NCBI GenBank assembly: GCA_034409055.1
Contig: DAOUMU010000160.1
Location: 1-6,903 of the forward strand
Reading direction: 5' to 3'
Origin: DAOUMU01 sp034409055
Lineage (GTDB): Bacteria; Chloroflexota; Anaerolineae; 4572-78; J111
Length of the DNA: 6,903 nucleotides
The notes under the pieces were generated by a model. The model saw only the letters and a list, made by a program, of their open reading frames with translations, searched no databases and was not told the origin of the DNA. The translations under genes and the position numbers were made by a program. Shown here piece after piece: positions 1 through 5,396 of this stretch. Positions within the stretch are counted from its first letter, which is position 1. Every line of letters starts with the position of its first letter.

Positions 1-27
1 ATCTGCGTCCTATTCAAGTATGTCAAA

Positions 28-57
28 TTGTTACTTTGTGGCCGTGTTAAGTATAAC
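28..57 (+). promoter_or_regulatory. Possible sigma70-type promoter
   Basis: TTGTTA (28-33) and TATAAC (52-57) resemble -35 and -10 boxes, with 4/6 and 5/6 matches and an 18-bp spacer. Transcription would begin near 64 and run through a GGAGG (81-85) placed 7 bases before GTG 93. No recognisable gene follows, so the promoter may be a chance match in an AT-richer spacer. Confidence 0.22.
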
Positions 58-254
58 CTGGTCGCTCAACCGACCCGGCAGGAGGTGTATCAGTGAGGAG
101 ATATAGGGGGGCAACCCGGGAAGGGGAAGAGGGCAGTGCCCTAAATACAGACACCTTTGCCGGCCGCACAGATACCTAAATCTGAGTACCCTGGCCCATG
201 AAATGGTCCACAAATGGCACCACTATCCCTCAACTTGTTGCAGATTGTTAAGGC

Positions 255-410
255 AGTTCCGAAAAAATACCTGTGCCCGGTACGGGTAATTGTCCCAACT
301 CCGTGAAACGTGATGCGGTAAACGTGATGTTTTTACGCCATAAACCCTCACGTTTCACGTTTTACGCTTCACGTCGCCGAAAGTTTTGGGATGATTTAAA
401 TTTCGGAACT
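255..410. repeat. Nested inverted-repeat block
   Basis: The block is bounded by a perfect 10-bp inverted repeat, AGTTCCGAAA (255-264) and TTTCGGAACT (401-410). Inside is a second perfect inverted repeat of 12 bp, CGTGAAACGTGA (302-313) and its complement (348-359), and inside that a 5-bp pair GTAAA (318-322)/TTTAC (332-336). A third CCGAAA lies at 377-382. The block could fold into a long cruciform or RNA hairpin, or be a small non-autonomous mobile element. No transposase and no clear target-site duplication are seen, so its nature is open. Confidence 0.5.
302..376. repeat. Degenerate 7-bp tandem repeats, two opposed arms
   Basis: On the right arm, units CACGTTT (349-355), CACGTTT (356-362), TACGCTT (363-369) and CACGTCG (370-376) follow each other with an exact 7-bp period. 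On the left arm the complementary unit GTGAAAC starts a similar series, and AAACGTGATG occurs twice with a 14-bp step (306-315 and 320-329). The two arms form the inner stem of the inverted-repeat block. The degree of degeneracy argues against a CRISPR or a binding-site array with fixed spacers. Confidence 0.55.
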
Positions 411-449
411 CCCATTATATGGGCGGTCATGGCGAACGGTTGCCAATCA

Positions 450-458
450 TGATACAAT
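450..458 (+). promoter_or_regulatory. Extended -10 promoter of ychF
   Basis: TG-A-TACAAT (450-458) matches the extended -10 pattern TGnTATAAT with one change. No good -35 box lies 16-18 bases upstream, which is usual for extended -10 promoters. Transcription would start near 465, leaving a leader of about 20 bases that includes the ribosome binding site. Confidence 0.4.
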
Positions 459-469
459 AAAAACAAGAT

Positions 470-474
470 GGAGG
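470..474 (+). promoter_or_regulatory. Ribosome binding site of ychF
   Basis: GGAGG stands 9 bases before ATG 484 and supports that start over the in-frame ATG at 496. The resulting N-terminus also has the same spacing to the P-loop as E. coli YchF. Confidence 0.75.
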
Positions 475-483
475 CTATTCAGT

Positions 484-1584
484 ATGACCTTAAGTATGGG
501 CATTGTTGGGCTACCCAACGTTGGTAAAAGCACCGTTTTTAATGCGCTGACCAAAGCGCAGAACGCTCAAGTGGCGAATTACCCCTTCTGCACCATCAAT
601 CCCAACCGGGCCGTTGTCCCCTTACCCGATGCCCGGGTCGATAAACTGGTCGAGTTGACCGGCGTGCAGCGGACTATCTATGCCACCATTGAGTTTGTGG
701 ACATTGCCGGCCTGGTCAAAGGAGCCAGCCGGGGCGAAGGGCTGGGCAACCAGTTTCTGGGCAACATTCGTGATACGGCAGCGATTGTGCATGTCGTGCG
801 CTGCTTTGAGGATGAAAATGTGGTCCACGTCAGTCCAATCCCCGATCCACGGGAAGACATCGAGACGGTCAATATCGAACTGATACTGGCCGATTTGCAG
901 CAATTGGAACGAAAAATTGAGCGTCTTTCCAGGCAAGTGAAGGGGGATAAAAAATTACAACCCACCTTGGCTATGGCCCAAGCGCTCCGCAGCCACCTGG
1001 ATAAGGGCCAGCCAACCTCCCTCTTTTCCGACCAGGATAACGATACCTTTCGCCAGTTGAACCATGACATGCGCTTCCTGACCAGCAAGCCGGTCATTTA
1101 TGCCGCCAATGTCGATGAGGATGACCTGGCCGAGGAAAGTGAACTCGTGCAGGCCGTGCGCGAGATTGCGGCGGAGCACGGGGCCGAAATGGTCAAACTG
1201 TGCGCTAAACTCGAGGAGGAGATGGCCGACCTGACCGAGGAGGAACGTTACGAGTTTCTCGAATTGGCCGGGGCAGAAGAGAGCGGGCTGGATCAAATCG
1301 TCCGGAAAAGTTTCAAGGTTCTGGAGCTTATCACCTATTTTTCGATGAACGAGGAGGAGGTTCGAGCCTGGACGATACACCAGGGTTGGACGGCGCCCAG
1401 GGCGGCCGGAGTCATTCACACCGATTTTGAGCGGGGCTTCATCCGGGCCGAGGTCATCCCCTACGAAACTTTCGTTGCGTATGGTAGCGGCGCAGCGGCC
1501 AAAGCGGCGGGCGGGATGCGGTTGGAAGGCAAGGATTACGTGGTCCAGGACGGCGACGTGATTTACTTCCGTTTTAACGTGTAA
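484..1584 (+). CDS. ychF: Redox-responsive ATPase YchF (OLA1 family)
   Basis: YchF is a cytoplasmic P-loop NTPase of the Obg/TRAFAC class that binds ribosomes and prefers ATP to GTP; in E. coli it is linked to oxidative-stress control. The 366 residues match the usual length of about 363. Visible motifs are the Walker A/G1 loop GLPNVGKST (9-17), the G3 motif DIAG (73-76) followed by the family signature LVKGASRGEGLGNQF, and NVDE (209-212) in place of the GTPase NKxD, which fits ATP preference. A helical region follows G3, and the C-terminal TGS domain (about 280-366) ends in the typical DGDVIYFRFNV. Cys36, in the NYPFCTI stretch, aligns with E. coli Cys35, the residue implicated in redox control. 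The gene has its own promoter and GGAGG site and no obvious operon partner upstream. Nothing is missing or truncated. Confidence 0.98.
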   Translation: MTLSMGIVGLPNVGKSTVFNALTKAQNAQVANYPFCTINPNRAVVPLPDARVDKLVELTGVQRTIYATIEFVDIAGLVKGASRGEGLGNQFLGNIRDTAAIVHVVRCFEDENVVHVSPIPDPREDIETVNIELILADLQQLERKIERLSRQVKGDKKLQPTLAMAQALRSHLDKGQPTSLFSDQDNDTFRQLNHDMRFLTSKPVIYAANVDEDDLAEESELVQAVREIAAEHGAEMVKLCAKLEEEMADLTEEERYEFLELAGAEESGLDQIVRKSFKVLELITYFSMNEEEVRAWTIHQGWTAPRAAGVIHTDFERGFIRAEVIPYETFVAYGSGAAAKAAGGMRLEGKDYVVQDGDVIYFRFNV

Positions 1585-1589
1585 TCGAC

Positions 1590-1769
1590 TTGACTCACTA
1601 TCGTTTCTTTCCATACCTGGTGTTGTTGGTCGGCGTCTTGGTCGCAGCTACCTCCTTCATTTATCCGCTCACAGATTGGCTTGTTTCAAGATTCTTGCCC
1701 CACAATGACGAAGCCCCCCAACCTTTACATACGCCCGGTGAGTTGTCACCTTTTATAAAAGCTGGCTAA
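1590..1769 (+). CDS. Candidate small single-span membrane protein
   Basis: A 59-codon frame fills nearly the whole gap between ychF and the convergent DUF1028 gene. It starts at TTG 1590, five bases after the ychF stop, and ends at TAA 1767-1769, overlapping the DUF1028 stop by 3 bases. The peptide has a short basic head (THYRFFPY), one hydrophobic stretch (about residues 9-25, YLVLLVGVLVAATSFIY), an amphipathic part and a Pro-rich tail. No Shine-Dalgarno sequence precedes the TTG, so translation would rely on coupling to ychF. I recognise no family. Against it: the start codon is weak, and a terminator-like hairpin lies within its last codons. It may be a real membrane peptide, the remnant of a longer gene, or chance. 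Confidence 0.33.
   Translation: MTHYRFFPYLVLLVGVLVAATSFIYPLTDWLVSRFLPHNDEAPQPLHTPGELSPFIKAG
1737..1754 (+). terminator. Weak intrinsic terminator after ychF
   Basis: GGTGA (1737-1741) and TCACC (1746-1750) form a perfect 5-bp stem with a GTTG loop, followed at once by TTTT and the palindrome TTTTATAAAA (1751-1760). The position between convergent genes is right for a terminator of ychF. The stem is short, so termination may be inefficient. Confidence 0.4.
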
Positions 1770-2662
1770 ACCTTTGCCTCGCCCCCAAAACGCCGGCGGA
1801 GAAAATTCAGGGCGATTGTATCGATCAACTCCTCGTGCCAGCGTTCCTCCAGGTTTTCGATGCCGTACAGATCCCACAGAGCCTTCTTTGTGGCTTCGTC
1901 GTATATCCCCGTAACCTCACCCTGATAATGACCTGCCTCCTGAAGCATGGCTTGCAATTCACGGGCAAGGTCCGCATCGACCGCAATCAGTTCCTCGGGA
2001 GAGGACCTGGTCAGGTACAGCCGATGCAGGCCGAGAATGCGCTGCAATTCGACGATTGGTTCGGGATGGTCGTCGACCCGCAGGTCGATGTAGCGATCAC
2101 CGCGTCCCCCATAGCTGCCGGCAGTGCGAACCACGAGCAAGGCCGCCGATTGCTGGCCACGACCGTCACCCCCGGCAGCCTGACCGGCGGCCAGGGCCGC
2201 CACCAGACGCTCGGCCAAAGGTCCCTCCGTTTCCTGGAGGGTTCTGGCCATGGCCTGCACGGTCTCCTCACTGACCAGGATATTACCGGCGCAAGCAAAA
2301 TTCTCGCCAACGATATGGCCGGCCCAATCAAAGCAGGCCTCGCCTGTATAGGCGGCCGCCCGGCCGGCCGCATCGACCATCAGGAATTGTCTGTGGCTTA
2401 TGTCGTTATCTAGCGCCAGGAGGTGGTTCAAGGCCTCCTGAGCCGTCCAACCGGCCCCCATCAGACGTAATCCCTCGGGGCCATAAGTCGTATTTACAAA
2501 AGATTGCGTAGCCACAGCCCCTACTCCGGCCCGGGCCCAGGGAACGAGGGAGCCCACGGCCAGAAATTTGGACTGTACCGCCACGCCCAAATCCCCGTTA
2601 GCCGGGTCCCGGGCCACAATCGAAAAGGTGGATGGAAACAGTCTGATCGTCGCTGTTTGCAT
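1766..2662 (-). CDS. DUF1028 protein with peptidoglycan-binding-like C-terminal domain
   Basis: The first ~225 residues match the DUF1028 family, which has an Ntn-hydrolase-like fold but no settled biochemical role. Recognisable family blocks are TFSIVARDPANGDLGVAV (12-29), KFLAVGSLVPWARAGVGAVA, the YGPEGL stretch, AGNILV, GPLAERL, the AAGGDGRGQQSAALLVV block and YIDLRVDDHPEPIVEL. Residues ~230-275 (DADLARELQAMLQEAGHY...) resemble the putative peptidoglycan-binding domain often fused to DUF1028. No signal peptide is visible, so the binding label may be misleading and the protein is probably cytoplasmic. I chose ATG 2662, giving 298 residues, because AGGAGG lies just upstream and the family homology begins soon after it; an in-frame GTG at 2755 would add 31 unrelated residues and overlap the likely promoter. 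It is transcribed alone, converging on ychF. An amide-hydrolase role is inference only. Confidence 0.9.
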   Translation of the reverse strand: MQTATIRLFPSTFSIVARDPANGDLGVAVQSKFLAVGSLVPWARAGVGAVATQSFVNTTYGPEGLRLMGAGWTAQEALNHLLALDNDISHRQFLMVDAAGRAAAYTGEACFDWAGHIVGENFACAGNILVSEETVQAMARTLQETEGPLAERLVAALAAGQAAGGDGRGQQSAALLVVRTAGSYGGRGDRYIDLRVDDHPEPIVELQRILGLHRLYLTRSSPEELIAVDADLARELQAMLQEAGHYQGEVTGIYDEATKKALWDLYGIENLEERWHEELIDTIALNFLRRRFGGEAKV

Positions 2663-2664
2663 AT

Positions 2665-2672
2665 CTCCTCCT
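2665..2672 (-). promoter_or_regulatory. Strong ribosome binding site of the DUF1028 gene
   Basis: Reading the minus strand, AGGAGGAG (2672 down to 2665) stands directly before ATG 2662. It decides the start in favour of 2662 over the upstream GTG at 2755. Confidence 0.85.
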
Positions 2673-2709
2673 ATTGTCGCTTGTCCTCGCAAACAAACCA
2701 CGTGTTGCG

Positions 2710-2723
2710 GCGTATTGCGTATT
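2710..2723. repeat. Tandem heptamer GCGTATT x2
   Basis: GCGTATT occurs at 2710-2716 and again at 2717-2723, followed by the related CCGTGAT (2724-2730) and preceded by CGTGTT (2701-2706). The repeat lies in the 5' leader of the DUF1028 transcript, between its -10 box and the ribosome binding site. The unit differs from that of the other spacers but the 7-bp step is the same. Confidence 0.45.
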
Positions 2724-2728
2724 CCGTG

Positions 2729-2759
2729 ATTATACACGTAGTCGAGGGACACCACCCAA
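2729..2759 (-). promoter_or_regulatory. Likely promoter of the DUF1028 gene
   Basis: On the minus strand a perfect TATAAT (2734 to 2729) is preceded by TTGGGT (2759 to 2754) with a 19-bp spacer, slightly long. The -10 box is framed by CGTG (2725-2728) and CACG (2735-2738), an inverted repeat that could bind a regulator. Transcription would start near 2722, leaving a leader of about 60 bases before ATG 2662. Confidence 0.5.
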
Positions 2760-2836
2760 TTCTTTCTCCTTAATTTTATAACCGAATTTGACCGATACCA
2801 ACCGTTGCCAAAGCAACAAGAGTTAGTGGGGCTTAC

Positions 2837-2865
2837 TTGCGGTTTTGAGATAAACTTTGTATGAT
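2837..2865 (+). promoter_or_regulatory. Possible promoter of the kinase-menA unit
   Basis: TTGCGG (2837-2842) and TATGAT (2860-2865) are separated by 17 bp; the -10 matches 5/6 and the -35 has the TTG core only. If used, the leader would be about 340 bases long and would contain the 3006-3049 hairpin. I saw no better promoter nearer the kinase start. Confidence 0.25.
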
Positions 2866-3005
2866 TCCTGTTGAAGAACTGGCCCTAAAATCCATTGTTG
2901 GAATAGGCCAAGAATAACCTGTCACAGGTAAGCTAACAAGTAAAACGTAACTCACCAGCAAAGGCCATCTCTCCTGCTAAATCATTACAAGTTACTCTGT
3001 AGAAC

Positions 3006-3049
3006 AAGTGGCTAACTTGTCAGCGGTACTGGGAGCAAGTTAGCCACTT
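3006..3049 (+). repeat. Perfect 14-bp inverted repeat (hairpin)
   Basis: AAGTGGCTAACTTG (3006-3019) and CAAGTTAGCCACTT (3036-3049) are exact reverse complements with a 16-base loop. ACAAGTTA (2987-2994) is complementary to TAACTTGT (3013-3020), so a smaller alternative stem can form that excludes the large one. No T-run follows directly, so this is not a standard terminator. It may be a leader regulatory structure, a protein site, or a mobile-repeat remnant. Confidence 0.7.
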
Positions 3050-3159
3050 ACCCTACGTAATTTAAAATTTTCTCTGTGTTTTCCGTCCCACGGGCAGGCA
3101 GCAAGGCTGTACAGGTCTTTGCCCTGTCTCCGTGTTCAGATTTTGGTTGCGGCCTGGTT

Positions 3160-3180
3160 GCGTTATGTTTTACGTTTTAT
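3160..3180. repeat. Heptamer series before the kinase gene
   Basis: GCGTTAT (3160-3166), GTTTTAC (3167-3173) and GTTTTAT (3174-3180) follow each other with an exact 7-bp step. The unit GTTTTAC resembles the GTTTCAC unit of the repeat upstream of ychF. Confidence 0.4.
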
Positions 3181-3198
3181 GGCCATAACTTAAATTGT

Positions 3199-3204
3199 AG
3201 GTGA
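3199..3204 (+). promoter_or_regulatory. Ribosome binding site deciding the kinase start
   Basis: AGGTGA matches the 3' part of the extended Shine-Dalgarno sequence and ends 8 bases before ATG 3213. The alternative GTG start at 3201 lies inside this site and has no such site upstream, so 3213 is preferred. Confidence 0.45.
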
Positions 3205-3212
3205 ACCAACTT

Positions 3213-5396
3213 ATGTCTCAAATGTGTCCCAATTGCAGTCACGATAACCCCGACGATGCTAAAACCTGTAGTAATTGTCCCTCACCGTTGCGCGGACTGC
3301 TGGGTGAAAATGCGGTGCTGGAAGATCGCTATCAAGTGATCAGTGTGCTTGGTTACGGGGCCATGGGGGCGGTCTATCTGGCCCAGGACAAACGCCTGGT
3401 CGGGCGACGCTGTGCGATTAAAGAGAATCGGCCTGACTCTGACGCCAGCCCCGAGGTGCTGGCCCGGACGCGGGAGCAGTTTTTGGCCGAGGCCAGTGTT
3501 TTGGCCCGGCTCGATCATCCGGCCCTACCCAAGGTGTCCGACTATTTCATTACTGAGAATAATCGGGAATATCTGGTGATGGATTACGTGGAAGGTGAGG
3601 ACTTACTCAGCCTGCTTGAGCGCACCCAACAGCCGCTTGATGAAACCTCGGTCCTGAACTGGGCGGGGCAGGTGTTAGATGCGCTGGTCTATTTGCACAA
3701 TCAGCGGCCTCAACCGATCATCCATCGAGACATCAAGCCAGCCAACCTCCGGGTAAATCTCCAGGGTCAGGTCAAATTGGTCGATTTCGGTCTGGTCAAG
3801 CTGTTGGACCCTAAAAATCCAGAAACAAAGTTAGAACTGCGGGGTATGGGCACACCGGCCTATGCCCCCCTGGAACAGTTCGCCAGTAGTGCTGAGCATA
3901 CCGACGCCCGTTCCGACCTGTATGCTTTGGGCGCTTCATTGTACCATCTATTGACCAACCGCTATCCACCAGATGTTCACCAACGGATGTTAAACCCGGA
4001 AGTTTTGGCCACACTGCGTCAACTGAACCCCCAACTTTCGGAAAACACAGAGCGGGTCATCCTGCGGGCTATGGAGATCCATCCCGACCAGCGCTACCAC
4101 ACAGCGGAGAAAATGCGTCAGGACCTGTTAGAACCAGCCACCGCCACAAAATCACTACCGCCGGCAAAACCGGCCATCACCCGCGCCCCGATTGCCGCTA
4201 TGGCGCCCTGGCTCTTTGGTATTGTTGGGCTTATTTTGGTTTTGCTCATCCTGGGTGGGATTTCCCTGGTGTTGTTTGGCGGCCTCGGTGGGTTGTTTGG
4301 CGGGCAGGACGGAAGTGAAACCCCATTGCCTCAACAACCTGTGGCTGTTGGAACGCAGCCTGAAGCCACGCCAACTGAGCTGGTCTTACAATTCCTGAGT
4401 GACGCGCCCACCGATACACCGACCCTGGTGGTCCAGGCGACGACCCTGGCCGAGGATATATCGGCCGGTGAAGATACGTCGTTTGAGACAGCGACACCTA
4501 CCCCTGAACCAACCGTTACCCCTACGGCTGCCTCCCAGGTTGCCAATACTCAGGTAATCCCTGCCTCGGCCCTGGTGGGTACCCTTGCCTATCCGGTTTT
4601 TAACGGTACCGACTACGATCTTTATTTTGGCCAGGCCGATGGCTCAGGCACTCGACTTTTCCATCCTAATGCCAGTCAGCCGGCCTTCAGCCCGGATGGA
4701 TCGCGGATTGCTTTTCACTCCTGGAAACTCGATGCCCGGGGATTGATGACCATGGATATTTCCGGGGGTGAACCCAAAATGGTAGCGGCCTTCGTCGAGG
4801 ATCAACTGCCCACCTGGAGTGCGGATGGCCGCGAAATCATTTTGCTATCACGTCGGGCCGGAGACCGTAAATCACGACTCATCCGAGTTAACAGTCTCGA
4901 AGAACGTGGTGAAGGCATTGTGCTCGGCGAGGGCGAGTATCCCACGATTGGCTTGAACGGGCAACTCGTTTTCAAGGGGTGGGGAAGCACCGGGGCTGGT
5001 CTACGTATTGCCTCCACTTCGTTTGAGAATATTCAAACCGTGACGGATCTGGAGGAAGATACGGCTCCTGCTCCATCTCCTGATGGCCAGAAAATCGCCT
5101 TTATGTCTCGCCGTGAGGGGAATTGGGACATCTATGTAATCAATGCGGATGGCTCTAACCAGCAACGCTTGACCGACGATCCAGCCGAAGACGGTCTGCC
5201 CACCTGGTCACCGGATGGGCGGGTGTTGGCTTTTGTCAGTCGTCGCGGTGAGTCCTGGGCCGTGTGGGCGATGACGCCAACCGGTAAGGATCAACAGCAA
5301 CTCTTTGCCATGGAAGGCTCCCCCGATGGGTTGGTAGGCAGTGATATCAACGCCAGCCGAGGCTGGACTGAGGAAAGAATTAGCTGGACAAGGTGA
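3213..5396 (+). CDS. Membrane-anchored Ser/Thr protein kinase with zinc ribbon and PD40 propeller
   Basis: This 727-residue protein should phosphorylate Ser/Thr on cytoplasmic targets in response to an outside signal. In order: a zinc ribbon (Cys5, Cys8, Cys19, Cys22); a Hanks-type kinase domain (~38-310) with the Gly-rich loop GYGAMG (47-52), the ATP lysine in CAIK (Lys70), the helix C glutamate (Glu93), HRDIKPAN (171-178), DFG (191-193), APLE (218-221) and Asp235 of helix F; one membrane span (~331-356); a Thr/Pro-rich linker (~367-445) with TPTPEP repeats; and a TolB/PD40 beta-propeller (~450-727) with SPDG-type blades near 490, 530, 620 and 665. All catalytic residues are present, so it should be active. 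Topology would place the kinase inside and the propeller outside. A GTG at 3201 would add four residues; ATG 3213 has the better ribosome site. The gene overlaps menA by 4 bases. Ligand and substrates are unknown. Confidence 0.93.
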   Translation: MSQMCPNCSHDNPDDAKTCSNCPSPLRGLLGENAVLEDRYQVISVLGYGAMGAVYLAQDKRLVGRRCAIKENRPDSDASPEVLARTREQFLAEASVLARLDHPALPKVSDYFITENNREYLVMDYVEGEDLLSLLERTQQPLDETSVLNWAGQVLDALVYLHNQRPQPIIHRDIKPANLRVNLQGQVKLVDFGLVKLLDPKNPETKLELRGMGTPAYAPLEQFASSAEHTDARSDLYALGASLYHLLTNRYPPDVHQRMLNPEVLATLRQLNPQLSENTERVILRAMEIHPDQRYHTAEKMRQDLLEPATATKSLPPAKPAITRAPIAAMAPWLFGIVGLILVLLILGGISLVLFGGLGGLFGGQDGSETPLPQQPVAVGTQPEATPTELVLQFLSDAPTDTPTLVVQATTLAEDISAGEDTSFETATPTPEPTVTPTAASQVANTQVIPASALVGTLAYPVFNGTDYDLYFGQADGSGTRLFHPNASQPAFSPDGSRIAFHSWKLDARGLMTMDISGGEPKMVAAFVEDQLPTWSADGREIILLSRRAGDRKSRLIRVNSLEERGEGIVLGEGEYPTIGLNGQLVFKGWGSTGAGLRIASTSFENIQTVTDLEEDTAPAPSPDGQKIAFMSRREGNWDIYVINADGSNQQRLTDDPAEDGLPTWSPDGRVLAFVSRRGESWAVWAMTPTGKDQQQLFAMEGSPDGLVGSDINASRGWTEERISWTR

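Larger units (their letters stand above)
1..483. other. Intergenic region upstream of ychF, no supported gene
   Basis: I see no gene-sized open frame with a convincing start or recognisable product. The first 250 bases contain a possible promoter (28-57) and a Shine-Dalgarno-like GGAGG (81-85) ahead of a 28-codon frame from GTG 93, which I treat only as a finding. From 255 to 410 lies a nested inverted-repeat block, and from 411 to 483 the ychF promoter and ribosome binding site. A small palindrome, CCCAT-tat-ATGGG (411-423), sits between the repeat block and the promoter and could be an operator. Confidence 0.6.
2663..3212. other. Long divergent spacer between DUF1028 and kinase genes
   Basis: This spacer separates divergently transcribed genes and holds no supported CDS. 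An 18-codon frame from ATG 2861 has no Shine-Dalgarno and is taken as chance. The region is AT-richer than its flanks. It contains the DUF1028 promoter, a possible promoter toward the kinase (2837-2865), a perfect 14-bp hairpin (3006-3049), an AT palindrome near 3059-3069, a repeated TGGTTGCG (3144-3151 and 3155-3162) and a heptamer series (3160-3180). Much of it could be the untranslated leader of the kinase-menA transcript. Confidence 0.55.

Noticed and set aside
31..213. 60-codon minus-strand frame at the left end
   Set aside because: Its composition is Leu/Pro/Cys-rich without motifs, and no ribosome binding site precedes it.
214..306. 30-codon frame from ATG 214
   Set aside because: No ribosome binding site, no recognisable product, and it runs into the inverted-repeat block; taken as chance.
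302..376. CRISPR array
   Set aside because: Units are 7 bp, directly adjacent and degenerate; there are no spacers of fixed length and no cas genes.
255..410. Complete insertion sequence
   Set aside because: There is no transposase frame between the inverted repeats and no clear target-site duplication outside them.
955..1614. Long open frame on the minus strand opposite ychF
   Set aside because: It lies wholly opposite a certain gene, has no recognisable domain and no ribosome binding site; it is a by-product of ychF codon use.
1835..2413. Long plus-strand open frame opposite the DUF1028 gene
   Set aside because: The minus strand encodes a clear DUF1028 protein; the opposite frame shows no family motifs.
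2663..2755. Upstream GTG start (2755) for the DUF1028 protein
   Set aside because: The added 31 residues show no homology, the segment contains the likely -10 box, and AGGAGG stands directly before ATG 2662.
3006..3049. Intrinsic terminator
   Set aside because: The stem is strong but no T-run follows; the next T-rich stretch begins about 17 bases later.
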